64,000 bases of DNA from Cotesia glomerata (lineage: Eukaryota > Arthropoda > Insecta > Hymenoptera > Braconidae): the NCBI RefSeq assembly GCF_020080835.1, contig NC_058166.1, forward strand, positions 19,555,043 to 19,619,042, written 5' to 3'. Below the pieces are notes generated by a model. The model was not told where the DNA came from. It made no database searches and saw nothing but the letters and a program-made list of their open reading frames with translations. The position numbers were made by a program, and so were the translations under genes. This document shows, one piece after another, positions 23,935 to 35,704 of the stretch (the stretch's first letter is position 1; each line of letters starts with the position of its first letter).

Positions 23935-24935
23935 TCTTTGATCTATTTTTTTTGGAGTTCTTGTCATTTTTATTGTGACATGATGAGCACTGCTTAAATT
24001 ACTATATCTCTTAAAATACTTGAGATAGCTCTATAGTATAAAACGTTTTTTATAGGAAATTTTATGAGCTACAATTTTGATCTTACAATTTTTCCCTAAA
24101 ACCAATATTTTAAGAGTTATGACGATTTTTTATAATGACTAAATAATGATTTTTTATTTTTTACTGTTTAAGCACTATTTAAGTTACATATTAGGTTATA
24201 TCTCCTAAAATATTGAAAATAGACCTATAGTACAATATCGTTTTCAATAGGAAATTTCCTAAGCTACAATTTTTGATTCTTATAATTGTTCCAAAATCAA
24301 TATTTTAGAAGTTATGACCATTATTAATAATGACTAAATAATGATTTTTTATTTTTGAATATTTTTTATTTTGTGAGTACTTATTAAGTTCCTATATCTC
24401 CTAAAATATTGAAAATAGACCCATAGTATAAAAACGTTTTTTATAGGAAATTTTCTCAGCTACAATTTTAGCCCTACAATTTTTCCTAAAAATTGATATT
24501 TTAGGACTTATAGTCATTTTTTCTAGGGACTAGATGATAATTGTTCATTTTTCCATTATCTGAGCACTATTTAAGTCACATCTTAGGTTATATCTCTTAA
24601 AATATTGAAGATAGACCCATAGTATAAAAACGTTTTTTACAGGAAATTTCCTAAGCTACAATTTTTGATTCTTATAATTGTTCCAAAATCAATATTTTAG
24701 AAGTTATGACCATTTTTAATAATGACTAAATAATGATTTTTTAGTTTTTACCATATAAACATTGATTAAGTTCCTATATCTCCTAAAATATTGAAGATAG
24801 ACTCATAGTATAAGAACGTTTTTTGTAGGAAGTTTCCTAAACTCCAATTTAGGTCTCACAACTTTTCCCAAAAATCAATATTTCAGGAGTTACAGCGACT
24901 TTTAAATCAACAAGATAATAATTTAGTATTAAAAA
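23935..24935 (+). repeat. Family B array, five units
   Basis: Landmark ATATCTCCTAAAATATT or a close variant occurs at about 24005, 24197, 24395, 24590 and 24776, a period of 185-198 bp. The spacing and word order are the same as in the 18.5-20.3 kb array. The array begins in mid-unit near 23935 and ends with GAGTTACAGCGACTTTTAAAT near 24910. Confidence 0.9.
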
Positions 24936-25723
24936 CGGGTTTTATTTTAATAATAATAATAATTTACATGAGATTTATTCCATCCCTTAAATTCCCTGGC
25001 TTTTGTCCACAGTCGCAATTCACATGAATTTTTTATCGAACTTTTTGTCCGTAAAAAAGGGTGCGAATGTGTGTCAAGAGTTGAAGCTTTGTTAAACTTG
25101 CAGCGTTGCAAGTATATTTCCCCTTCAAAAACCGTAAAAAGGTTTGATTTTAGTTTAAAACAATCGCGTATAAAATTGAACGTACTGACGGGAGAACGGA
25201 AGCAGAAAAAAGGGGTTGTTTTTTTAATGTTTTATAAACTTTTAGTGATTTGATAACTCGGAACTTAGATAATCCTCTTAGAGAGCTTGCAGTAGTAAAA
25301 GGGAAAAAGCATTTTTCAGTCGGGCATCGAGTTTGTCGGAAGTTTGTCGTCCCAAATAATTCAATTGATCGAGACCGAGGAATAGAAGGAGAAACCGGAA
25401 AGTAGATATACGTCTGTGGTCTGCCGGGTCCGTTGGGAGCCGGCAAAGAGGATAAAAAATTTTATCTATACATATATTTATCTGTAAATGTTGCGAACAA
25501 GGAGACCAGAGGCATAACACCAAAAAGCAAACTACAAATAAGTTCTGAGAAATCCGGAGGGGGGATAAGAGAAATGAGATCACAAGATGGAACGGGAAGT
25601 TCGCCGAAAGTTTGATCCGAGTCCGCACAGTTCTGTTCCTCTTCTTTGGTTCTGTCTACGTGTACCAGAGGAAATAAATTCTAGTGCAGAGGTTACGTGA
25701 CAGCGGAAGATTATATCGATATC

Positions 25724-25791
25724 CCGTAGGACGTAGGACGTAGGACGTAGGACGTAGGACCTAGGACGTAGGACGCAGGACGCAGGACGTT
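25724..25791. repeat. Heptamer minisatellite (GTAGGAC)n
   Basis: Nine to ten copies of GTAGGAC with single-base variants CTAGGAC and GCAGGAC. The period is exactly 7 bp. Confidence 0.92.
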
Positions 25792-25812
25792 GTGGCTTCA
25801 ACCAAAAGTTTA

Positions 25813-25836
25813 ACCAACTACCAACTACCAACTACC
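25813..25836. repeat. Heptamer minisatellite (CCAACTA)3
   Basis: Three copies of CCAACTA followed by CC, only about 20 bp after the GTAGGAC array. Confidence 0.85.
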
Positions 25837-26164
25837 GATGGACTTTACTGACATCTTTGATCGATACTTGATAGTTTTTTCGAGACAGCTTACCGCGAAT
25901 CTGAACAATGGATATTTACTTTTATAAGCTCGGAATATTATTCATGTCTCACGCGAATATTGTCACGATCCTCATGGTAATGTCCATTTTTTGTTACACT
26001 GAAACATTAGATAGCATTCCATTTCAATTTTAAATTTTTTAACCTCCATTATAACTTTTATTTTGAACATTGTTTTATAATAATATCTGTTGACAATAAT
26101 ATTGTTAAAAAATCATTAAATTTTATTTTTTATGATAGAAAATTTAATTTTATAATTAATAATG

Positions 26165-26330
26165 ATTTTTGTTATCAAAGAAACTCTTTAGAGACGCTAA
26201 AATAATAATTTTTAATTTAAATATTAATATTTTGAAATTAACTTTTTACTAGTGAGAAAATTTAGCGACCATGCGCCACCTGTTGGTGATTTTTAGAACT
26301 AATTTTTATAAAAAAGTTTATACGAAAGTC
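26165..26330 (-). repeat. Family A, single unit, reverse
   Basis: One unit with an exact core (GCGCCACCT at 26273) preceded by the usual ACTAGTGAGAAAATTTAGCG. Its left edge (AAACTCTTTAGAGACGCTAA) is a diverged form of the family A terminus. Confidence 0.8.
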
Positions 26331-27794
26331 TATGACCATTTTGGACCAGATTAGGGTTGTAAAATATTTCATTTTTTATTTTTTAATTAATAAATAATAA
26401 TAATAATAATAAAATTGTATTTTTTGCTACTTAAATAAAAATAATTATTTTATAAATTAAAAATCATCTTTAAATAATTAGAAAAAAATTATTTGATATA
26501 AAATTACTAAAGAATTAGATTATTTAATAAATTTTTTACTTTTTTTTATAGAAAGGTATAATGTAGAATTACAAAATTAAAAATAATGAAATTTTATCAC
26601 GAAAATGTTAACTATTTACGCTATTAGACCTTCAGAATGCATTTTTTTAGATCTCCAGCGAAAAAAATGTTTTTTCATCTCGTGCTTGCTCACTTTCAAT
26701 AACGTTTCACGGTAGCGAGCCCAGCTAGACCAAAAAGAGTCCTCCTTGAGAGGAAATAAGCTTGAAAACATAAAAACAGTGTCTGTGAGAAAAGTAATAA
26801 GTTGGTTATTTTTTTTTTGCCATCAAGCTGCACAGTTGAGCTTAAATTGTCAAGATTCTCTTGAAGGGAGAGAGAGTAAAAAAGTGTCCGCCGAAATACC
26901 GACAGCGGAGAACAAAGAAATCACGGGTTGACATTATGAAACTCAAGAAAGAAATAGTCTGAGGTTTGTCATAACTTGCTCCAGTCTCCAGTCTCCAGTC
27001 TCCCGGCTTTGACAATTCATGGGCCCGAGCTGGCAAAATTAGCAACTGAAATATTCTTGCATGCTCATGAAACCGCAAACTTTTTCTTTATTGCCTCACG
27101 AGTCTAGTTCCGAACAAAACACAAGACATTTATAATAACGCGATAAATTTTCATTTGTATTTTCACGGCGATAAAAAATCCAATATACCCTAAGGTAAAA
27201 GCTAGCGAGCATTGAAATACTTTGACGACAAAATTCAAACAGTAAAAATAACCCAGAAAATTTTTTTTAGTTTCCTCCCTCTTCTTTTTCTCCTTTGCCG
27301 AGTTTATTCGTTACGGAAGCTCGGCAGTTCGATTCGGAACTAGCCTATACAAGATAAAATCCTAGTTTCTCGAGGGAGCGATGTGCTTTTCGATAATTGA
27401 CTCGTGATGTCTTCGGCTCGTGATTCGCTTCTAAGCCCGTCAATTTATCTTGATACGTGTAGAGTGTCCAAGTGCAGAGATCATTTTTAAGAAAAGGAAT
27501 GATTGCGTTTACAGAGATGAAATTTTGAAAGTTATTAGTTATTATTTAAGCAGTAATAATGAAAGTTTAATGAGGAAGGGGTTTATACTTTATACGGAGA
27601 TTTAATGGTATATATAGTATGCATACCGCAATAAATATCGACTATCGATTGCCCGTAATCCGAAAGTTTATTGCGGTCTTTCCTACACCGATAACTTTAC
27701 GGAATATTTCTTTTGTTTTATTAAAATTTAGGAGCCAATAAACGATAAAAATTTATAATTTTAAAGATTATTTATAAAACAATTTTTTATTAAG
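26331..27794. other. Non-repetitive stretch, no gene recognised
   Basis: AT-rich to about 26640 and GC-balanced at about 26640-27480. Short frames on both strands (26746-26931 plus; 26842-27078 minus) overlap each other and show no family. Confidence 0.3.
26981..27003. repeat. Heptamer minisatellite (CCAGTCT)3
   Basis: Three copies of CCAGTCT followed by CC. Again the period is 7 bp. Confidence 0.85.
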
Positions 27795-28985
27795 TACTAA
27801 ATTATTATCTAGTCTATATAAAAGTCGCTGTAACTCCTGAAATATTGATTTTTGAGAAAAATTGTAGTTTATTCAATTTCCTACAAAAAATGTTTTTATA
27901 TTATAGGACTATCTTCATTATTTTAGGATATATAACCTAATATTTTACTTGAATATTGCTGAGATAGCAAAAAAATTAAAAATTATTATTTAGTCCCTCA
28001 AAAAATGACTATAATTCCTAAAATATCAATTTTTTGGAAAAAGTAAGAGTCAAAAATTGTAGCTTAGGAAATTTCTTACTAAAAATGTTTTTACACTATA
28101 GGGCTATCTTCAATATTTTAGGAGATAAAATTTAATATGTAACTTAGGTAGTGCTAACATAGTCAAAAATAAAAAATCATTATTTAGTCAGCATAAAAAA
28201 TGGTCATAACTCTTAAAATATTGATTTTTGGAATAAATCATGAGTTTAAAGTTGAAGCTCATAAAATTTCCTACAAAAAACGTTTTATATCATAAGGCTA
28301 TCTTCAATATTTTAGGAGATATAGGAACTTAATCAATGTTTTCATAATAAAAAATCGTAAAAAATAAAAAATCATTATTTAGTCATTATTAAAAATGGCC
28401 ATAACTCCTAAAATATTGATTTTGGAACAATTATAAGAATTTAAAATTGTAGCTTAGGAAATTTCCTACAAAAAACGTTTTTGAACTATGGGTCTATTTT
28501 CAATATTTTAGGAGATATAACCTAAGATGTGACTTAAATATTGCTCAGATAGCGAAAAAATGAATAATTATCATTTAGTTCCTATAAAAAATGACTATAA
28601 CTCCTAAAATATCAATTTTTTGGAAAAATTAAGTCGAAAATTGTAGCCTAATAAATTTCCTACAAAAAACGTTTTTATACTATAGGGCTATCTTCAATAT
28701 TTTAAGAGATATAATTTAATATGTAACTTCAGTAGCTGCTAACATAGTCAAAAATAAAAAATCATTATTTAGTCATTATAAAAAATAGCCAGAACTTTTA
28801 AAATATTGATTTTCGGAATAAATTATGAGTTTAAAGTTGTAGCTTACAAAATTTCCTACAAAAAACGTTTTTATACTATAGGTCTATCTTCAATATTTTA
28901 GGAAATACACTAATTTAAGTAGTGCTCATTATTTAGTCACCCTAAAAATAACAATAATTGCTGAAATCTTAATTTAAGAACAATT
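27795..28985 (-). repeat. Family B array, about six units, reverse
   Basis: The same words as in the 18.5 kb array are read on the minus strand: CAATATTTTAGGAGATATA, AATTTCCTACAAAAAACGTT and ACTCCTAAAATATTGATTTT on the plus strand. The left end fades near 27800 and the right end near 28970. Confidence 0.9.
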
Positions 28986-29714
28986 ATTATTATATTATCT
29001 TCAAACTTACCCACTCATAATTAATCCATTAGTATAATTAATCCTCGCCGTCCGGCTAAAATAAACATTTCAAAAAAAAAAAAAAATAAGTATCAGCTGG
29101 TATATTTTTATCGTATCCCCTTATCCAATTTCCGATAGATGACGTTAAGTTTCTCGGTCCTTACTGTCCGTAGTCTCTAGTCTCTACTATTTCAGCTCCT
29201 TATTCGCATTTCCATCGGTCTGTTGACAAAGACTCGAGTTACAAATTATACCTCGAGAGATCCCTTGTCATTCGATTATTTTTCCTTTCGTTAGTTTCTC
29301 CATTTTCTCCTCAGTCCTCGGTCCTCTTTATAACGAGGCGGGGTTAGTCGCCGAGCTGAGATAAAGGACTGGCTTGAGTTACCGGCTAATGGCTATTAAC
29401 ACATACTTTTTTTTATTTCCCAACAGCTTTCATCATTTACTCTTTTTCTTCCCACCCGGTGTTTTAGTTTTTTTTTTTTTCATCCTTCTCTGTTGATAAA
29501 TTCGCCTGGTAACAGGATTGGAAAACAAAATAATTTTGTAATTTGTAAATAAAACTCGGGTTTTAATTCGAAAAAAACAAATTGCTCCGGCATATGTTTG
29601 CCGAGTAAACTGCTGAAATATCGCGGAATTAAAAAACAGAATGTGTTTTCGGGGTAAATTCAATATGAGATCGAGCGAGTGAAAAATGACAACGTTTCAA
29701 TGGAAAATACGATG

Positions 29715-29745
<31 letters not shown>

Positions 29746-29889
29746 CAAAAATAAAAAAATAAAAAAATTGAAGCGAGAGTAAAATAGAATCAACAGAAGT
29801 GGAAATTTTCCGGAAGTGGAACCGACACAAAGGGTACACACCTACCGCCGAGAAAACACAGGACGATAAATGAAAGCGTAAGTATGATA
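28986..29889. other. GC-balanced island with poly(A), no gene recognised
   Basis: Balanced composition at about 29090-29420. Minus-strand frames (29433-29950) run through the poly(A)/poly(T) tract at 29717-29745, so they encode homopolymer F/K runs and are not genes. Confidence 0.3.
29717..29745. repeat. Poly(A) tract, 29 bases
   Basis: An uninterrupted A run followed by further A-rich sequence to about 29767. No recognisable retroposed body lies upstream. Confidence 0.9.
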
Positions 29890-30055
29890 CAGTCGACGCT
29901 CTCTGTATTGGACCTCTCTGTATTTGACCGCTCTCTGTATTTGGCCACATTCTTCCTCTGTATTTGACGATTTTACACAGCTCTTATGGACAAGGACGAG
30001 TCAAATACAGAGAATGGTCCTGTATGGGCGAGTCAAATACAACGAGCGTTGACTG
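29890..30055. mobile_element. Pogo/Tigger-like MITE, 166 bp, TA target duplication
   Basis: The element begins CAGTCGACGCTC and ends GAGCGTTGACTG, with TA directly on both sides (29888-29889 and 30056-30057). These terminal bases and the TA duplication fit the pogo/Tigger branch of the Tc1/mariner superfamily. Inside, CTCTGTATTTGAC-like words recur four times near the left end and again, complemented, near the right. It encodes no transposase and would depend on one supplied elsewhere. Confidence 0.75.
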
Positions 30056-31923
30056 TACCAATTCGATGGCGATGTCCTAACCAACTATAAAACTCTGGAA
30101 ATTCAACACCTATCCTTCCAAGGATTTTCTTTGTCCGATTTTCACACTCTATTTCCCTCATTCAAGCTTAAATCAACTCAAATTAAAATCACTTAAGATG
30201 TAATTTAAATATTATATTTAGAATTCATAAACGGAAATAAGAGACGGTGCTACTTTTAGCGACTCGCTGCTGTGGTCTTTTTCTACAGATACCCGCTCTT
30301 CTTGATTAGTTTGGAAAATTAATGAAATTTTTATATTTTGGGAAGATTAATATAATTGGGATGGCTGTACAATGTTTCGATTTAAATTATAATTTATGCA
30401 TCAGAGTAATATATTAAGAGGAAGCTTTTTAAAGATTTAATAATTGATACTTTTTAAGATTAATTCTGGTCTTTAATCATTAAAATAACACAAAACTATT
30501 TTGATTGTAGCATTAAATTAATTAAAGAGGAGAAATCGATAAATTAAAAATATAATTTTAATTAGATCATTTTTAATTAAAAAAAAATTATTATTTTTAT
30601 TTTAAGTAAATTTTAAGAATTTTCTTTAATTAAAAATTAATAAATTCTCAAAAATAATTTTCTTCGGCTCAAAATTTTTTTTATCAGTACAAAAATATTT
30701 TATTATTCAAAAATTGACCTGTCATTACCAAAATTTTACTTAATTCAACTATTTTTTTGTCTTGACTAATGAAACAATTTTTTCCATTACTAAAAAAATT
30801 TAAAAAAAAATCTTTTTTTCTCTCCAATAATCAAGCAATTTCCTCCCTCAATTCATAATCTCAAAATTGTCAGAAATTTAACATTACATAGCGGATGGAA
30901 AAGAGAAGCCGTACCAAAATAGTATCATTAAAAAAAATGTCCTCCGTGATAGAAATATCAATCCCGGTCTCTGCATTCACAACACCCTTCTATTCCATTC
31001 ACTCTTATGCCCATAATAAGTACAGCGAATAACAATCATTCATATCCTTAATGCAGTGCAATAAAATAATAGTTTCCAAAGGGTCTTATTTAACTAAACA
31101 TTCTACGCACTGGAGTCTCGTATCGTCGGCAAACATATCGATTTATGTTTAAGCGGAATTCAGACTGCAATATATAACATTTAAGCAGCCGTTTGTGATT
31201 GTTTTGAAAATTTTATTTTTATTTCCGGTCTTAAAATTTTATTATCTTAAATTTAAATAATTTTCACGGTTATTTTTATTTTCCATTTTTCGCGTTTTTA
31301 AACAGCGAGAAATTCGGAATTACAGTGATTGCAGCAAGAACTGCAGAGCGCAAGCGTCCGTGAAAGATCGGCAGGTAATGGTAATTGAAGAGACTCCTGG
31401 TTGGGATTACCAAGGTGTGTACTGGTATAACATGGATTGTATATTACACCAGGTTTACAGTATTGCACCTATCCATTGTGTTTATACATGGATGTATGAT
31501 GTGTTTGGTAGCAGCGGGTGGATCCAGTCGTTAGGTCGATTCGAACAGAAATTACCTTCCCGGCTGGTAGCTGGTAGGTAGGTCAGGGTGTAATTAACGA
31601 TATGAATTTACTCAGCCCGATGAGTTCAGACATATCTACGTCATAATATCCACAATCTCATTTGGGAAAGAGAAATTTGCCTCATGCTTGCTTTACTTAC
31701 TTACTGATTATGATACACTGTACACAGTTGCGGGCTCATTATTTGGAAATACAATCCAGCGGTGCCAAGAAAAATTAATCTATTTATACTCAATGATTCT
31801 ATAAATTTTCGGAGGGTTAATATTGATTATTATCAATTCATTTGTTGATTATTTAATTCATAGATTATTTATTTAGTATTTAAAAGTATAATTTAATTGA
31901 AAATCGATTAAAATAAAAATTAA
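30056..31923. other. Mostly AT-rich stretch with one exon-like segment
   Basis: GC-balanced patches are at 30060-30300 and 30880-31200. Apart from the exon-like segment at 31306-31374 I see no gene, RNA gene or repeat in this interval. Confidence 0.3.
31306..31374 (+). other. Exon-like segment with splice signals (candidate)
   Basis: A pyrimidine-rich tract ending TTTTTAAACAG precedes 31306, and a good donor GGCAG|GTAATG follows 31374. The 69 bases between form exactly 23 open codons in one phase; the other two phases contain stops. The predicted peptide (RNYSDCSKNC near the start) matches no family I know. The frame continues open past the donor to 31581, so the openness is partly chance. 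It is either a micro-exon of a gene whose other exons lie outside the window, or a cryptic site. Confidence 0.25.
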
Positions 31924-32351
31924 TGACAAGTAAGCTTCTTGAAAAAGTCTAAATATTCATTTTTTAATTTAAACTTAAATATTTTAAAATTAAATATCTA
32001 CTAGCGAGAATATTTAGCGATCATACGCCACCTGTCGGAATTTTTCAGAACTAACTTTAGAAAATTATAATTTTTTATTTTTTTGTTTTGGAATAAAATA
32101 TATAAAACTTAACTATTTACTTGGGAGAAGATTTAGCGACCATGCGCCACTTGTCGGAATTTTTCAGAACTAACTCTAGAAAATTTTATAAAACCATAAT
32201 TTTTTATGTATTTTGTTTGAGAATTAAATATATAAAAGTTAACTGTTTACTAGCGAGAAAATTTAGCGACTATGCGCCACCTGTTGGAATTTTTTAGAAC
32301 TAATTTTTATAAAAAAATTATAAATGGATATATTGAAGCTTAGCTGTTACA
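31924..32351 (-). mobile_element. Family A element with both termini, three units, reverse
   Basis: The left terminus TGACAAGTAAGCTTC (31924) and right terminus GAAGCTTAGCTGTTACA (32335-32351) are imperfect inverted repeats of each other. Between them are three tandem units with cores at 32025 (ACGCCACCT), 32144 (GCGCCACTT) and 32274 (exact GCGCCACCT). Together with 48751-49235 this copy shows that family A is a bounded element rather than a free satellite. It has no coding capacity. Confidence 0.7.
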
Positions 32352-33939
32352 TAAAAAATAAAAAAGTCAAGATCTTTACTAAATTGTCCAGCCAATTTAT
32401 AAAATAGGTCAAAAATGGGACATAAATATATCAAAAAAGTTTTTTTCCCGTTCTGATAAATCTGTCGCTTGAAAAAACTTGTGGAATGTCGCGTAATTTA
32501 ACTAACAAACGACCACACATTCAAAAGTTCTCCAAGCTATCATTTTCAATGATATATTCAATTACAACCCCCTTAAAATAAATATTAATCACCGTAAGTA
32601 TCCGACAATGAAAGGTCTCCCATAAATAACGCTTTAAAATCTTACTTTACATTTAATTCAACAATACAAATGATTGTGCTGCTAATAATAGCCGTCCACG
32701 TGAGGGAAAAGTTCGGCCGTAACAAATTGGCAATCTCGACCCGCCATTCTCCGGCTCACATCACTATTTCTCATATTTCTCCGCGATTTTTGAGCAGAAC
32801 ATACCTGGGTTTGCATATATATTTCTCCACTTCATTTTTCATCTCAGCGAGTCACTGTCGAACAATTCTGTGAAACTTTTCTTGCTTCAATTTGGCAAAA
32901 GTGCACCAAAAATTGAGTTGGACAAAAACTGAGCTATTTATTTCGGAGCCAAAAGTTTATAAAGATTAATTTGAAGAAAATTCTAAAGTCGGGAGCAGTT
33001 ACGACAAATTGCCAATCTCGAGGATCCTATTTCGAGTTGTTAACTTGGAAAAACTCTTGAGGTGAGCTTTTTTGGAAGGGAACCTTTAAAAGAAGTAGAG
33101 GGGGGAGAAGGTTTTGTTCTGTTTTAATTCCACAAGTGCGCTCACGGCACTCGTCGAGTCGTTTAACGGGAATGCGCGAATAGAATCCAATTCCGTCCTG
33201 CCTTGGAGTTGCATGTTTACAATGACTCAGTGGATGTGTTTGCACGTAAGCTAATGTGCTCGCGTATTTTACGTGCCAGATACCAAGACCGTCACATAAA
33301 CAAACGTTACTCATACGATGTTAGTATATGTATTTGCATTTGTATTTGTATTTGTATTCATAGTCAACTTATATATTTATGCGGCATAAAATATACACGG
33401 ATATGTTCCGGGAAAATGCACATACGGGAGCGGCAATAATAAACTGTTTTCACCGTAACGTTCCACCGTGACTAATGGAAATTGAGTTTACCCGATGTTC
33501 TCTCGATCATAAACTACTCAATTTATTAAGCCTTCAATGCCGTGATTAAATGCTAATAGTTACCATCTTTTTACTGCAGAAATAATAATAATGAGGAGAA
33601 GAAGGAGGATAATAATATCCATTAGGATTTATGCCCCTTTTATTTTTAGAGTTAAAATGCCCGGAGATCGATAATGGAAAGTAAACTTTATTGTCAACAG
33701 AAAGTATCTGGATGCCCTCAAGATCCACCGAGGGCTCGAGAGGGTGGCTATTCAAACCTCGGGCTAAGTAGAATGTCCACTATCGGTCAGTAGCTTTCAA
33801 TCCAAGAGTTCCCCGGAAGACGAGTGTAAACACGCGATGCTCTTCACGGCCTGGAGTACTAACTCTTACTTGTGATGCATTGAAACTTTTTTTTCCTTAT
33901 TTTTTTTTTCTTAGGTTTTTTATATTCTTGAAGAAATTT
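32352..33939. other. Non-repetitive stretch, no gene recognised
   Basis: The first bases (ATAAAAAATAAAAAAGTCAA) are shared with the sequence after 49235, so family A homology may extend slightly further. GC-balanced from about 32640 to 33870. Frames of 67-95 codons on both strands (32670-32873, 33027-33439, 33546-33755) overlap or include the TTTGTA repeat and show no family. Confidence 0.3.
33327..33359. repeat. (TTTGTA)n microsatellite
   Basis: About five copies of a TATTTG hexamer with one TTTGCA variant. Confidence 0.85.
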
Positions 33940-34660
33940 TTTTATATGCCCTTTTATAGCCTGATATGGTTTTATATGACGACATAATTATATATGACCT
34001 AAATATGATCATATATTCTAAATATGGCCATATATGACCTAAATATGGCTATATGTAACCTGAATACGGTCATGTATCGTAAATGTGGCCGTATATGATC
34101 TAAATATGGTCATATATCCTAAATATGACCTAAGTATGGCCATTTATCCAAAACACGACCTAAATATGGCCAAATATGACCTATATATGGTTTTATATCC
34201 TAAATATGATCTCAATATAGCCAAATATGAGTTAAATATGGCCACATATGACCTAACTGTGGCCATATGTGACCTAAATATGGCCATGTATCCTAAACAA
34301 GATCTAAATATGGCCATATATGACCTAACTGCGGTCATATGTGACCTAAATATGGTCATACATGACTTATTGTAGTCGTATGTGGCTTATTTTGGTCATA
34401 CTTAGCTAATTATGAACAAATATGGCCTATAATAATCAGATATATCCTGAATATGATCACTTAATATGATCACATATGGCCTATTATGGTCATAAATAAC
34501 CGATCCTGGTCAGAAATATCCTAAATGTAGTCATGTATGGCTTGGTATAGTCATTTATGGTCTAATATATCTTAATATATGGTCATATGTGGCTTGATGT
34601 GGTTACTTATGACCAAATGAAGCCATATTAGGTTGTTTCTGACTACTTCTAAAAATTTTT
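33940..34660. repeat. Family C satellite array
   Basis: Tandem words of about 18-20 bp: GACCTAAATATGGCCATAT, TATATCCTAAATATG and GGTCATATATGAC. Because some copies have a period divisible by three, a 96-codon plus-strand frame (34085-34375, repeating YDLNMA) and a 71-codon minus-strand frame appear. Both are translations of the repeat and not proteins. Confidence 0.9.
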
Positions 34661-35704
34661 CCACGAATTACTATTTTATTTAATCTCTTCCTTTTAATAT
34701 TCGTTGGCTATTAAATAAATTATTTTTTAATCACAAGATGCTTTTTTTAATAAGAAAAAAAATCTTTTGTCAATTTCAGACTTGAGAAAAAATAATGGGT
34801 TTAAGACTGCCTCGAGCTGATTACAATAATAATAATGATAATAATTTAAAGATTAATAGAAAAAAAGGATCGTATATTTATCTATAGCTATATATGTATA
34901 TATATAAGGCACAGAAATAGAAGGCGAATCTTGGGTAAGGTCGAGGGATTGCCCGGAGCAGGGAAAGCTCATCGGGATCGAGACCGGGACCGGGGCAGTC
35001 GAGCAGCGAGTGAAGTTGCCCGGTAATAACGGGAACTGCGAGAACTTCTATTGAGGTAATCTCCTGTTCGGGAAATTTATCCGTCGTGCTGAGCAACTTC
35101 CGAGTTAGGTAGCTGGCTGCTGGTTGCTGGTTGCTCTTCCTCTTTCCATCCACACTCTAATATCTCCTCCTCTAATATCTTCCAAGGATTAGACGCTTAT
35201 CCATCGACAATACATTAAATATCTCTGGGCACGGGATCTTACGAAGAAATAAATAAATAAATGGAATAATACAAAGGGAAAATGTCCAGAAACAGCGAAA
35301 CGACAATGACGTCTACACCCCGAGGCATTTCGCCGTCTGATCTCAAACATTTGCAGGCCGTTAGCCTCCGGCGAATCTGGGATGAAACATTTCTCGAGCT
35401 TTTATTTTCTATTTTTCTCAGTTGAGACTTTTTTTTTGCAGCTCTGGGTTTTACCTGCCTGTGAAGCATCACCCAAGTTGGTGGCTCTTGGCCCAGTTGA
35501 TACCAGAGTTAACCCCTGTCAAATGTCAACAGCCCTTCGACGGTCATTCCTCGACTATCCAAAATTCAATTTGTTTCTTTATTTTATTTATACCGATATA
35601 TATATAACTAGAATATCAAACATTTATTTCAATAAAACTGTGTTAACATATTTTTTATTTAAACAAAATTTTTATAAGTTATATAAGTTAAAAAAATTAT
35701 TTTT
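34661..35704. other. Non-repetitive stretch with exon-like segment
   Basis: AT-rich to about 34890, GC-balanced to about 35580. Minus-strand frames at 34878-35153 and 35239-35472 show no family. The plus-strand exon-like segment from 35442 is described separately. Confidence 0.3.
35442..35560 (+). other. Exon-like segment after a strong 3' splice site (candidate)
   Basis: GAGACTTTTTTTTTGCAG ending at 35441 is a textbook acceptor. Downstream, about 40 codons with mixed third positions are open (LWVLPACEASPKLVALG...), then the frame runs into AT-rich sequence. No convincing donor is visible (ACCAGAGTTAAC near 35510 is weak). On the opposite strand GGCAGGTAAAAC forms a donor-like site at the same place, so even the strand is uncertain. 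No family is recognised. Confidence 0.18.

Larger units (their letters stand above)
24936..26164. other. GC-balanced island with minisatellites, no gene recognised
   Basis: From about 25000 to 25930 composition is balanced, and several overlapping frames of 60-116 codons occur on both strands (25071-25831). None shows a family, and the longest (25278-25628, minus) is L/F-rich without a clear pattern. The island carries two heptamer minisatellites. The region after 25960 is AT-rich. Confidence 0.3.

Noticed and set aside
34085..34375. Protein with repeating YDLNMA/YPKYDL units
   Set aside because: It is a direct translation of the family C satellite. Similar frames appear in the other family C arrays and on the opposite strand.
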